A stretch of DNA of 64,000 nt from Maribacter polysiphoniae (GCF_003148665.1 NZ_QGGQ01000003.1:372001-436000); one strand, 5' to 3'; positions 16,352 through 25,286 are shown, counted from the first letter of the stretch. A program made the numbers and translations. Notes: a model not told the origin generated them from the letters alone.

Positions 16352-17775
16352 GGGTTTTGCGGTAAAAGATTCGGATTGATTTCCAGTTCCGTTTCAGGAA
16401 TGGGAAGCAGTACATCCGTTGGTTTCCAGTTCGTCTTCAAGTCCCCTAGGGCTTCTTCAGCTGTCCCCGTCCTTTTAAGGTCGAACCAACGTAATCCTTG
16501 CTCGGTAAAAAGTTCGACACGCCGTTCTTGTAAAATGGCGTCCAACAGGTCACCTGTCGTACCTACAATGGTATCGGGTAACCCCGCCCTATTTCTGATG
16601 GAATTGAGGTCCTCTAGTGCTCCCGGATTATCCCCCGATCGTGCCCTTGCTTCCGCGCGGATCAGGTATTGTTCCGCCAATCGGAACACAATGGAATATT
16701 CCAAGGATTCCGTTTCGATCAAGGTGGCCTTGTATTTATGGGCAAACCGTAGGGTAATGGTGTTGTCTGTATCGGATAGGCTATCGGTCCAATGCGTCTT
16801 TCGCAGATCACCGGTTTCAAAGGCCGAAAATAAGTCATCGGTCAAACTGTAGGTCTGACCGGGAATGAATCGGATGACGAGTTGGTTGGCCACTTGCGTA
16901 TTCTTTGGGTTCTCGCCGTCTTTGAGCTGCCATATCGTTTCGGGGGATTCCTTTAGGAAAACGTTCTCCAGGTCCGTTTCCAACATAAAATTGTCGATGA
17001 GTTCCGTTGCGATCGATGCTGCCCGTTCCCAGTTTTCTGCATATAGGTTCATCCGCGCCAACAAGGCCTTGGCGGCCCATTGATCCGGTAGCACCCGTTC
17101 ATTCGAAGAAACATCGACACCCTCCAAGAGGTCCACGGCCAAAGTGAGGTCGGATAGGATGTTATCCATTACCGTTGTCTCGGTGTTGCGGACCACAATG
17201 TTGTTGTCCAAATAGTCCGTAGTGGTGATGTAAGGGATATCGCCGTATAGGGCCACCAGGAGGCTGTGCATATAGCATCTAACAAATAACGCCTGTCCCT
17301 TGTATTGATCTTGTTCCATTGCGGTCAGCTTATTTGAATTCTCGACACCCTTGATTACATCATTGGCGCTGTATATGAGGTAATAGCCTTGGCTCCACCA
17401 ACCCGTGATAACGTCATTGCCAGGCAAAACGTTATGAAGGTTCAATTGTGAATATCCGGTATCGAACCCATAATAATCCAATTCGTCGCTGTAGATGCCC
17501 AACCCCGTGGTCAGACCGAAATTACCGGAAACCATGCCCTGTTCCCGCATCTTATAATAGATATTAGCCAAGGCGGACTCCACTGTCGCCGCATCATTGA
17601 AGACCGTTTCGGAAACCAAAATATTTTCTGGGGGTCCCACTTCAACAAAGTCCGAGCAACTGAAAAGTCCCAGTGCTAGCAGGAGCAGGGTAATTCGAGG
17701 CATCCTAACTGTCTGCTTGAATAAGTGTTTCGTATCGAGGTTTCTACTGATTGTTATTTTTTTTCTGTATTGCAT
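16342..17775 (-). CDS. RagB/SusD family outer-membrane lipoprotein
   Basis: A 477-residue surface lipoprotein with lipobox LFSC (Cys about residue 40) and an N-terminal SusD-like TPR region; the C-terminus carries the family's typical RRVELFTEQGLRWFDLKRTG and NPNLLPQNPGY ends. The start at 17775 lies 16 bp after the susC stop. An internal ATG at 17703 would give a cleaner short signal peptide and is an equally good start. With the adjacent SusC it forms a lidded importer. The presence of a metalloprotease and the absence of any glycosidase nearby argue for a peptide or small-metabolite substrate. Confidence 0.93.
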   Translation of the reverse strand: MQYRKKITISRNLDTKHLFKQTVRMPRITLLLLALGLFSCSDFVEVGPPENILVSETVFNDAATVESALANIYYKMREQGMVSGNFGLTTGLGIYSDELDYYGFDTGYSQLNLHNVLPGNDVITGWWSQGYYLIYSANDVIKGVENSNKLTAMEQDQYKGQALFVRCYMHSLLVALYGDIPYITTTDYLDNNIVVRNTETTVMDNILSDLTLAVDLLEGVDVSSNERVLPDQWAAKALLARMNLYAENWERAASIATELIDNFMLETDLENVFLKESPETIWQLKDGENPKNTQVANQLVIRFIPGQTYSLTDDLFSAFETGDLRKTHWTDSLSDTDNTITLRFAHKYKATLIETESLEYSIVFRLAEQYLIRAEARARSGDNPGALEDLNSIRNRAGLPDTIVGTTGDLLDAILQERRVELFTEQGLRWFDLKRTGTAEEALGDLKTNWKPTDVLLPIPETELEINPNLLPQNPGY

Positions 17776-17791
17776 AGTATCATGATTATGG

Positions 17792-20700
17792 TTAAAAGCC
17801 TAATTGAAGTCCGAGGGTAATCTGTCTCAACTGTGGTAATCGGGTATTGGAAGGTTGTTCGGGATCTGGCCCCTTGTAGTTGGTTAGGGTCAAGAGGTTT
17901 TGCCCTTGCACGTATACGTTCAGGTCCAGCCCATTCCCTAAATCGGGTACTTTATAATTGATCGAAATATTCCGCAATCGAATAAAGGAGGCATCGGAGA
18001 CGGCCGCATTGCTGCTTTTCTGAAGGGCACCGGTATCCTCTCCGAATGCCAGACCACCGGAAGCCCTTTGGATGGGATTCATGTTCCCGGGCTGTTGCCA
18101 TCTATCCAATAGGGCCGTGCTTGAATTACCCCTATATCCCGGGGTGGCTCCAAAAGCAATTTCATTGAATGCCTTTTGATTTTTAAACTGAAGGAAAAAG
18201 TCTAAGGTCACATGGTTAAAGGTGATGGTATTACCCAGACCCCCATAAAACTTGGGTCCGAAGTCTTCCACCCATTGCTTGTCCTCCAAACTGCCGATAG
18301 TCCCATCCCCGTTATAATCCTCGAATTGATAGCTACCTGTTTCCGGATCCACGCCCAAGGCATTGTACAATTTTACGATGGTCAAGGGTTCCCCTATGAT
18401 CAGGTGGTTGGCGAACGTGGACGTTTCCAAGCCTTCAAAGGCCACCAGTTTATTTTTGGGTATCGTCAAATTGAATGTGGTCGACCAAGTAAAATTCTTT
18501 TTTTTAAAATTTACAGTTCGGATATCCACCTCGAATCCTGAGTTTTCCACGGTGGCATCAAAATTTCCGGTCAGTTCGGAAAAGCCGGTCGTTGCGGCCA
18601 ATGGAATTCCGATAAGTTGGTTCGATGAACGGTTTCGGTACCAGGAGCTGTTGATCAAGATCCGGTCTTTAAAAAAACCGAGTTCCAGGGCCGCCTCCAG
18701 TTTTTTGTTCGCCTCCCAGCCAAATAGGGGATTGAATATGCCCGTTGGCTCCAAAAGGACGATCCCATTATAGTTGAATCCACTGACGTTATAGGTGTCC
18801 AGAAACTTATAGTCCCCAATGTTATCACTACCGGTGGTACCAAAACTACCCCGTAGCTTTCCATAGCTTAATAGGGGGTTTCCTTGAAGGCTATTTTCTT
18901 CCGAAAACAGCCATGCCATGCCTACCGCACCAAAATTCCCGAACTGTTTTCCGGGTCCGAATCGGGAGGACCCGTCCCTGCGGCCTGTGAAATTCACGAT
19001 ATATCTATCCCGAAATTTCAGGTTCAGGCGACCGAATAGGGCATTGTACTTGTATTCGCTATCAGCATCCTGAAGCACTTCCAAGGTGTTGGCGGCCGTC
19101 AGGTTCCGCAGGAGTTCGTCATTGGGAAAACCTGTTCCCTTTTGAATGAATTGTTCGGTGTTTTCCTCTTGGAATGTCGTTCCGACCAGGAAATCCAACT
19201 TGAGCTCTTGCCATTGTTTCCTCCAATGCAACTGTGGTTCTACGATCCATGAGTTCCTTTTGGATCCATTGGTGGTCAACGAGGCATAATTTTGGGATGT
19301 TAAACCCAGATTGGGATTTCTTGCCGAACTTGGCAAGGTCCTATAGGAATCCAGTCGATAGCTGTTAAAACCCAGACTGGATTTGAACTCCAAGTTGGGT
19401 ATGATTTCATAAGACACCAATGCATTGGCGATGAGGGTATTTGTGGTCACCTCGAATGTTTCTTCTAAGGAGGCCAAAGGATTGTCCCAGGTATTGTTTT
19501 CCCAATTGATATTACCTTCAGCATCATAAAGTTCCGGGGCATTGGGCTCCAATGTGTAGGCCTTACTGGTAAAGTCGGTCCTAGGCATCCTATTTTTCCC
19601 ATTGGTGTAGCTGGTAGAAAGATTGAACTTGAACCGATGATTACTGGATTTGTGGTTCAGGTTGCTGTGAAGGGTCGCTTTTTTATAATTGGCATCCCCA
19701 AGGAATACGGTGGTCTCCTTGTTGTAGGCCCCACTGACCAGAAACTGCGTATCCGATGATCCTCCGGAGACGGAGAGTTGGGCACTGTTTCTATAGGCGG
19801 TGCCTCCGATAAGCTTTTTTTGCCAATCCGTATAACGGTCGTTGTCCCAAGATTTAATATCCGGCCAAATAAAATCGAATGCTGGATCTTCCAAAAACGG
19901 ACCAAAACCATCGTTCGTGATTCCTTCCCTTCGTACTTCCAGATACTGTTCCGTGTTCATAAGCTCCAAGAAATTGGATACCCTCCCCAGGGAAGTACTT
20001 AAATGGGCATTGAACCGTGTTTTTCCCGTTTTTCCCTTTTTAGTGGTAATGAGCACCACACCATTGGCCGCCCTGGAACCGTAAATTGCGGTGGCATCGG
20101 CATCCTTTAATACCTCGATGCTTTCAATATCATTTAGGTTGAGGGCATTTAAGGGACTGATGTTTCCCCCAAGGATTTGACCGGAAACATTCGATGAACC
20201 GAGGGACTGGGCGTTGTACGGTACACCATCAACAAGGTAAAAGGGGTCGGAAGCTCCATCGATAAAATTCCGACCGCGTATTTCTACATTAAAACCACCC
20301 CCTGGTACCCCTGACGATTGGATGATGTTCACACCCGACAAATGCCCTTGCATGGCGGCCAGAGGATTGCCCACTGGCTGTTGTTCCATGGTTATCGCCT
20401 TGATCGTAGAGATACTACCAGTGCGTTCTTTCTCTGTGACGGTGTAATACCCCGCATTAAGGACAACCTCGTCCAACTGGGTGATGTCCTCCTGAAGGGT
20501 TACGTCGATTTTTTTTCTACCATTGATTGGAATCGTTAGGGTCTTAAAACCTATTGCGGAAAAGATAAGTTGGCCATTGCCTGCTGCACGAATGTTGTAT
20601 GTACCGTCCATTTTTGATATGGTCCCTTTGTCCGATTGTTCCACGAGTATGGTCACCCCCCCGATGGGTTGTCCATGGGTATCGGTAATTAATCCCGTAA

Positions 20701-20851
20701 TAGTGGTCTGTAGGTGGTTTTGATTCGTAATACTTTTTATGGAGGTGGTATACTTGGCCTCGAGTTTAAGGCTAAATAGGGGGGAGAGCAAAGCATACAC
20801 GGTAAGAAGTAAACTCAGGCCGTTCGTTAATCGTTGTTTTTTATTCATCAT
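17792..20851 (-). CDS. SusC/RagA family TonB-linked outer-membrane transporter
   Basis: A 1019-residue TonB-dependent transporter. It has a signal peptide, a carboxypeptidase-regulatory-like domain (about 50-130, with GLITDTHGQPIGGVTI) and a plug (about 140-260, with the SusC signature IESIEVLKDADATAIYGSRAANGV). A 22-strand barrel ends in the aromatic LGLQLGF. It lacks the extra STN domain, so it does not signal to a FecR/ECF pair, consistent with AraC control of the cargo. The substrate is unknown. It is the only SusC on the ICE portion of the window. Confidence 0.95.
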   Translation of the reverse strand: MMNKKQRLTNGLSLLLTVYALLSPLFSLKLEAKYTTSIKSITNQNHLQTTITGLITDTHGQPIGGVTILVEQSDKGTISKMDGTYNIRAAGNGQLIFSAIGFKTLTIPINGRKKIDVTLQEDITQLDEVVLNAGYYTVTEKERTGSISTIKAITMEQQPVGNPLAAMQGHLSGVNIIQSSGVPGGGFNVEIRGRNFIDGASDPFYLVDGVPYNAQSLGSSNVSGQILGGNISPLNALNLNDIESIEVLKDADATAIYGSRAANGVVLITTKKGKTGKTRFNAHLSTSLGRVSNFLELMNTEQYLEVRREGITNDGFGPFLEDPAFDFIWPDIKSWDNDRYTDWQKKLIGGTAYRNSAQLSVSGGSSDTQFLVSGAYNKETTVFLGDANYKKATLHSNLNHKSSNHRFKFNLSTSYTNGKNRMPRTDFTSKAYTLEPNAPELYDAEGNINWENNTWDNPLASLEETFEVTTNTLIANALVSYEIIPNLEFKSSLGFNSYRLDSYRTLPSSARNPNLGLTSQNYASLTTNGSKRNSWIVEPQLHWRKQWQELKLDFLVGTTFQEENTEQFIQKGTGFPNDELLRNLTAANTLEVLQDADSEYKYNALFGRLNLKFRDRYIVNFTGRRDGSSRFGPGKQFGNFGAVGMAWLFSEENSLQGNPLLSYGKLRGSFGTTGSDNIGDYKFLDTYNVSGFNYNGIVLLEPTGIFNPLFGWEANKKLEAALELGFFKDRILINSSWYRNRSSNQLIGIPLAATTGFSELTGNFDATVENSGFEVDIRTVNFKKKNFTWSTTFNLTIPKNKLVAFEGLETSTFANHLIIGEPLTIVKLYNALGVDPETGSYQFEDYNGDGTIGSLEDKQWVEDFGPKFYGGLGNTITFNHVTLDFFLQFKNQKAFNEIAFGATPGYRGNSSTALLDRWQQPGNMNPIQRASGGLAFGEDTGALQKSSNAAVSDASFIRLRNISINYKVPDLGNGLDLNVYVQGQNLLTLTNYKGPDPEQPSNTRLPQLRQITLGLQLGF

Positions 20852-21557
20852 TCAAGTTGTTTCGTTAGACATTGGTATTGGAGTCCAGCAATGTCCCGTA
20901 AAAGGGAATTGACGGAACTGATTTCCCTTTCGGAACCCTGGGCTTAAGGTCATGACAAGGCATTTCCTTTTGATAACAAGCACAGGTTGTCCGGTCCAAG
21001 TATTGTTAAGACTTGGAAAGGGAACATGTTAAAATGAATTTTAATGCGTTTTATGGCCGGCTACCATGAAGTATTCGTTATCGTCAGCTATGGGCAAAAG
21101 TAATGTCGTCAACCGGAATTCAGTGTGGTAGAAAACCCATAACTATTAGCAAGGATTAAATTGGATTTTTGGGCTTTTTCTTGAAGAGGAGATCAAATAC
21201 GGTTTCTTCATTCCCATATCTGGACGGGAACAGTAGTATAGCCCCTAATCTAAAAAACAGCACAATCAATTTATTTTCCATTTCAACCTTGATGGTTTAG
21301 CGAAACCAATAAAAACAAATCTTCAAAAAGCGCTAAGAATAGTTGGGCGTGAAACTCAACTTATCTGTTAGTGGTACTGGTATACCTTGCACCGATAAGA
21401 GAGCCCACGCCCGGGTCGTGAGCCTATCTACTTATCATCTCAGGTGCAAAAATTACCAGTTTTCTAACAGAGACTCTAAGCGAAAGCTTCAAATATGTTC
21501 TATACGAAGAATCGCAAATTTATGTAACTATAAGTAAATATAATAAAAAAATCAATA
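20852..21557. other. Long leader region with nested competing hairpins
   Basis: A 700-bp gap between susC and the XRE gene. At 21343-21449 there are several mutually exclusive pairings. GGGCGTG (21345-21351) matches CACGCCC (21406-21412), and CTTATC (21360-21365) matches GATAAG (21394-21399). The same GATAAG also matches a second CTTATC (21431-21436), and TTGCACC (21387-21393) matches GGTGCAA (21443-21449). Inside the second fold CACG pairs with CGTG. It may be a regulatory RNA or a recombination site. The rest holds only the small frame at 21156-21281 and an open but startless frame just before susC. Confidence 0.4.
21156..21281 (-). CDS. Possible 41-residue leader protein upstream of susC
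   Basis: ATG at 21281, TAA at 21156-21158. The product begins MENKLIVLFF, has one hydrophobic stretch (about 4-18) and a basic end FKKKPKNPI. It is the only sizeable frame with a start in the susC leader. It could be a small membrane or leader peptide, or chance. No family is recognised. Confidence 0.3.
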   Translation of the reverse strand: MENKLIVLFFRLGAILLFPSRYGNEETVFDLLFKKKPKNPI

Positions 21558-21575
21558 GTGGGTAATAATACCCAC
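21558..21575. promoter_or_regulatory. Palindrome with T-tract before the XRE gene
   Basis: GTGGGTA and TACCCAC arms with a 4-nt spacer are followed by GTTTTTTTA and preceded by an A-rich run. It may be an operator for the adjacent XRE regulator or a small bidirectional terminator. It lies where an alternative GTG start would be, so it favours the downstream ATG at 21621. Confidence 0.5.
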
Positions 21576-21620
21576 GTTTTTTTATTGAAAACTGAAGACA
21601 TTGTACATCCAAGTGATTAT

Positions 21621-21878
21621 ATGGAGATTGATATGGATGGTACAAAGTTTTTATTACTTTTTGGTCGCAACATGAAAAGGTTAAGAAATTCTCAAAATCT
21701 AAGTTTACGACAAATGGCTACACGTTGTAATATTGATTACAGTGATATTGGTAAAATCGAGAAAGGTAATAGAAATATTCAAATGTCTACAGTATTGGAA
21801 CTTTCGAAAGGTCTCGGGGTCCACCCAAAAGAACTGTTCGATTTTGAGTTTGAATGGAAGCCTGGGGATTTTGAGTAA
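21621..21878 (+). CDS. XRE-family helix-turn-helix regulator
   Basis: An 85-residue repressor-like protein, or 106 residues if the GTG at 21558 is used. The ATG at 21621 is preferred because the longer start lies in a palindrome. A Cro/CI-type HTH occupies about residues 10-65: LRNSQNLSLRQMATRCNIDYSDIGKIEKGNRN. The acidic tail ends WKPGDFE. It is convergent with mobC, 35 bp away. A role in keeping the ICE quiescent is plausible but not shown. Confidence 0.85.
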   Translation: MEIDMDGTKFLLLFGRNMKRLRNSQNLSLRQMATRCNIDYSDIGKIEKGNRNIQMSTVLELSKGLGVHPKELFDFEFEWKPGDFE

Positions 21879-21913
21879 ATAAAATTAGGCACATACGTGC
21901 TATACTTCTCCTT

Positions 21914-23347
21914 TTAAATGGTTTTGGCCTCCCTGTGAATCCGTTCAAAGTTCAATTGGATATCCATGTTGGAGCACTGCTTTCTTTTATCAGGCATTTC
22001 TCTTCGAATAGGTTGTAATTTGAATTGTACTTTTTTATCCTTCCCATCTGCAAAGGCGATGAACTCGCCCTGTTTCAATCGAAAAAAAATATCCGCCCTA
22101 CGTTTGGAAACCTCCTTTTCCCCTTTGGTAATACGGCTTTCAAAGCTAAGTCCACTGTTCTTGCTGATACTTCGTGTGGGCTTTTTAATGATTTCAAAAA
22201 AACGTTCGTAATATTTGGCGGTATCGGGGTCATTGACCTTTCCAAAGAACTGATAGGACAGGTTGCTTAAAATGGCCTTGCTTGCCATGTCCCCATATAG
22301 CAGATCGTTCTGCACCTTATCCTGCATGACATAAACGGTACAAATATCGAAACTCCTCAAGGTAGCGGGAATCCGGTGCATATTGGGTAGTTTGATGGTC
22401 GGAGCCTCTTCCATCAAGAGAAAGGAGGGTTTCATACCACGGACACTCATCTGTTTGACTAGGGTATGCATGACCATGGCAATGATAGGGGAGTAGGCCG
22501 CATCGTATTTAGGATTGTTGACCAGCGATACCACGGCCGGATGGTCCGGGTTGTTGATGTCCAAGGATAACTCATCCCTGGAAAGCACGTAGAACACTTT
22601 TTTGGAACTTATTTTTTTAAAGGCGTTGGAGAGGGTACTTTTTATCCCTGCGGTCTGCTTTTCGGATTCGATACCATGGATAAAGGCACTGGCCATACTT
22701 CGGGAGGTCAGGTCCGATTTAAGTAAGGCCACCAGTTTTTTGGTACTTGCCGAATGGAAGAGGGCGATGATATGGGGGAGGGTGCAATACTCCGGATAGG
22801 CGGTTTTCATTTTCCATACCATCCCGCTTAAAAGTCCCTCTACGGCATCGGAGAAAAATTTATTGCTCCCGTGGTTCTGGGTAAGGTCCTGTTCCAACAA
22901 GTTTTCCATCAGTACCCTGGAGAGCTCATTGATACTTTCCTCATTGGGCAGATATTTAGGGGCGATGGGATTGACCCGGTAATGGATATCGTCAAAGGCA
23001 ACGGTATAAAAAGGTATGTTGTTGTCCCTGAACAAGGGATAGGCGATCTCGGTCAGATCAAAGTCCTTATAATCATGGATTACCCCACAGAAGCCGTTTG
23101 CACTGAAATGTTGCAAAAAATTATAGACGACGCTTTCCGTCTTGCCACTTCCCGCTGAACCGATGACCGAAGTTCCCCTGCGGATATTATCCGTGGTGAA
23201 GCTGCCGAACCTTAACTTGAATCGTACCTTATATTTTTTATCCGTCCGTTCATGCACTTCCCCGAACAGAAGGGCATAGAGTACCGTACCCACGAATAAC
23301 AGTGGTAGAACGATATAAAGGATGATATGTTCGGCCTGCCAGCTCAT
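21914..23347 (-). CDS. mobC: Conjugative coupling protein (VirD4/TraG family) MobC
   Basis: A 477-residue type IV coupling protein that brings the relaxase-DNA complex to the channel. An N-terminal membrane segment (about 7-27) is followed by Walker A GSAGSGKTE at about residues 64-72. The Walker B-like FLLMEEAPT is near 312, and the motif-rich PATLRSFDICTVYVMQD follows. Its ATG overlaps the mobB stop by 4 bp (ATGA), which indicates translational coupling. Its length is a little short of the usual 500-670, but the family motifs are intact. Confidence 0.93.
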   Translation of the reverse strand: MSWQAEHIILYIVLPLLFVGTVLYALLFGEVHERTDKKYKVRFKLRFGSFTTDNIRRGTSVIGSAGSGKTESVVYNFLQHFSANGFCGVIHDYKDFDLTEIAYPLFRDNNIPFYTVAFDDIHYRVNPIAPKYLPNEESINELSRVLMENLLEQDLTQNHGSNKFFSDAVEGLLSGMVWKMKTAYPEYCTLPHIIALFHSASTKKLVALLKSDLTSRSMASAFIHGIESEKQTAGIKSTLSNAFKKISSKKVFYVLSRDELSLDINNPDHPAVVSLVNNPKYDAAYSPIIAMVMHTLVKQMSVRGMKPSFLLMEEAPTIKLPNMHRIPATLRSFDICTVYVMQDKVQNDLLYGDMASKAILSNLSYQFFGKVNDPDTAKYYERFFEIIKKPTRSISKNSGLSFESRITKGEKEVSKRRADIFFRLKQGEFIAFADGKDKKVQFKLQPIRREMPDKRKQCSNMDIQLNFERIHREAKTI

Positions 23348-24378
23348 ATACCAATGGAGCCTGATTCGATGGCCTTGCCAATCCCTTTTTTCAATAGATT
23401 GATCGCTTTGAGGGTCAACTGGAGTTTACTGGTCGGAATGTGCAACAAGGCGGTACTGACCCCAGCTTTTTCCAGGAGTTTAAACGCCAAGGCCTTTTCA
23501 TTGGTCGGCAGTTTCGTGATTATGGAAAAATAAAGCTTCGGATTCTTTAGAAAGGTCTTCCTTGCCGTATAGGTCTCTACGTAGTTTCGGTTATAACCGA
23601 ATAGCCCATCAAAGGTCTTCTCCGCATTTTTATAAAAGGTGTCCCTGTCAAAGCCCCGTTTCACGGTCTTACCGTTCATCTCAACATCGGAGGCCTTGTA
23701 CTTGCTTCCGGGAGAGAGGCTGTACCGGTTAGAGACATCCTTGCGGCTGACAATGATATGGATATGGCTCTGTGGACCCGGCTTGGGCATTCCCCTGACG
23801 ATGCGCTTGCCGTTCAGTTGGTGGGGGGCTTCCCTTTCCAGGCGCACCATATCCCTTTGCAGTTTTTTGATATTCCCTATAAGTTCCCCATTTTCGATAC
23901 GACGGATTTCTTGTTTCAGGATTAGGATTTTTGTGGCATAGGGTTGGTTTTCGATAATCTGTGCATCGCTTCCTTTATAGGTGCGTTGGTGTTCCACTTT
24001 GGCATAGTATTGAATATCGTCTACGGTCACGGGTCTACCATTGATTTCCCTGTTAAATGCCTTCGCATACGCTTTCATTACTTCGCGGGTATAGCATTTA
24101 AGGGTTTTAGGGGAATTCCCTATGGCCTGAAGTTCGCGCCTACTTGGGTTCAGGGTGATGGAATAGAACTTGGGCTCCACCTTTTTGAGTTTGGCCGTGT
24201 TCCCATCTATTTTATTGATGACCTCCATCGCTGATATTTCTTCCCTGTCTTGGTCAAAGAAATGCTCCAGTTCGTTTATGGGTTTCCCCTCGTTTTCCTT
24301 TTCGAGATAGTCCACAAAGGCACTGGCGCTTTGGGCATAATTACCTTTGACCTTTTGTGCGGTAATGGTGATGTACAT
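23344..24378 (-). CDS. mobB: MobB family relaxase
   Basis: A 344-residue relaxase of the MOB type found in CTnDOT-like and Bacteroides mobilizable elements (DUF5712). The metal-binding histidine motif SHIHIIVSRKD lies at about residue 203. The N-terminal strand MYITITAQKVKGNYA and a candidate catalytic Tyr (YYAKVEHQR near 126) fit a nicking enzyme. It is followed by mobC (4-bp overlap) and preceded by the BfmA-like gene (1-bp gap). Its target, oriT, should lie upstream of the operon at about 25.0-25.1 kb. Confidence 0.9.
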   Translation of the reverse strand: MYITITAQKVKGNYAQSASAFVDYLEKENEGKPINELEHFFDQDREEISAMEVINKIDGNTAKLKKVEPKFYSITLNPSRRELQAIGNSPKTLKCYTREVMKAYAKAFNREINGRPVTVDDIQYYAKVEHQRTYKGSDAQIIENQPYATKILILKQEIRRIENGELIGNIKKLQRDMVRLEREAPHQLNGKRIVRGMPKPGPQSHIHIIVSRKDVSNRYSLSPGSKYKASDVEMNGKTVKRGFDRDTFYKNAEKTFDGLFGYNRNYVETYTARKTFLKNPKLYFSIITKLPTNEKALAFKLLEKAGVSTALLHIPTSKLQLTLKAINLLKKGIGKAIESGSIGI

Positions 24379-24379
24379 G

Positions 24380-24919
24380 TTAAAGTCCTTTTTTTAATTC
24401 TTCAAATTCGTTTTTGTCCATATCCAGTTTATAATGTCCTTTGCCAAAGGTTCCCTTCACGAAGGTCATTTGCTCTAGGAGATGCAGCATCCGTTTTTTA
24501 TAATTGCCAAGTTGTTGTTGCATTTCTTCATAGCGGTTTCGGTAGTGGTCCAGTTCGTTGTCCCGGGAAAGCGGTTCGGGCGATCCAAAATCAAAATCTT
24601 CCTCCTTTTCCTCCGTATCTTCCATGTTGGAAATTACTTGGAAGAGGGTATCCAACATCGCCTTTGTCGGTAGGGTCTGGTGCTTTTCAATATTTTTAAG
24701 GATGGCGATAACGGCATTGATCCGCTTGTTGGTCCTGTTGTTGTTGATACCCAGGTCATCGTTTGGAGAGAGGTCGTTCCATTCAAAAAAATCCATGACC
24801 CTCTCCAAGGTATGGGTATGCGAATCCGATACCAATCGGGAAAAGTTCCGAAAGCGCATGGCAACATCCTTTTTGATATTAATGGCCGAAAAACGATATT
24901 TTTGATACGGATCCTTCAT
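24380..24919 (-). CDS. BfmA/BtgA family mobilization accessory protein
   Basis: A 179-residue protein: N-terminal FSAINIKKDVAMRFRNFSR typical of BfmA/BtgA/MobA accessory proteins, then an acidic linker (about 98-120) and a C-terminal coiled coil (about 122-150). Such proteins bind oriT and help the relaxase nick. It is the first gene of the mob operon and directly faces the palindromic candidate oriT. Confidence 0.9.
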   Translation of the reverse strand: MKDPYQKYRFSAINIKKDVAMRFRNFSRLVSDSHTHTLERVMDFFEWNDLSPNDDLGINNNRTNKRINAVIAILKNIEKHQTLPTKAMLDTLFQVISNMEDTEEKEEDFDFGSPEPLSRDNELDHYRNRYEEMQQQLGNYKKRMLHLLEQMTFVKGTFGKGHYKLDMDKNEFEELKKGL

Positions 24920-25046
24920 TTTTACTGTAAAATTTCAACTGTTTACGGGCGTTCTGGCATCATTTGCTGTAAAAGCCCCAGGCCATCGCTTTTGTAAATA
25001 TATTTAAAGTGTTGTATATCAGAATATTATATATGTATAAACCCAT

Positions 25047-25068
25047 GTAACAGCGCGCAGCGTGTTAC
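25047..25068. repeat. oriT-type hairpin 1
   Basis: GTAACA (25047-25052) pairs with TGTTAC (25063-25068). Inside, CGC pairs with GCG across one bulged G, giving a nine-pair stem with a 3-nt loop. It is the most GC-rich short element in this gap. Confidence 0.6.
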
Positions 25069-25083
25069 CCTCTTGCTTCTCCA

Positions 25084-25108
25084 TTTTTCGTCCCAAGGGG
25101 ACCAAAAA
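25084..25108. repeat. oriT-type hairpin 2
   Basis: TTTTTcGTCCC and GGGACcAAAAA form 11-position arms with a single C-C mismatch and an AAG loop, 15 bp from hairpin 1. Confidence 0.6.
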
Positions 25109-25260
25109 TTTCCGAACAACCTCACTATCGTGGGTTGCCCATATCATATTTCTCGAGTTTGGCCATCAAGGAAAGTCAAATTATAATCAAGGTGATGGCC
25201 ACTAGAAAATCAATGCTTTTCTAAGGCTATAAAGATATGGAAATTAGGGGATTGGGCATC

Positions 25261-25286
25261 AAAAAAGCCCTTCATAATAAAAGGGC
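25261..25286 (-). terminator. Terminator of the ssb/DUF6876 unit
   Basis: GCCCTT (25267-25272) and AAGGGC (25281-25286). On the minus strand the stem is followed by six T (complement of the A-run 25261-25266), 75 bp after the DUF6876 stop. Confidence 0.7.

Noticed and set aside
21343-21412. attC-like (integron) recombination site: GTTGGGC at 21343 fits GTTRRRY
   Set aside because: The matching RYYYAAC end is not present (GCCCACG instead) and no integron integrase or cassette structure is seen; kept only as a structured region.
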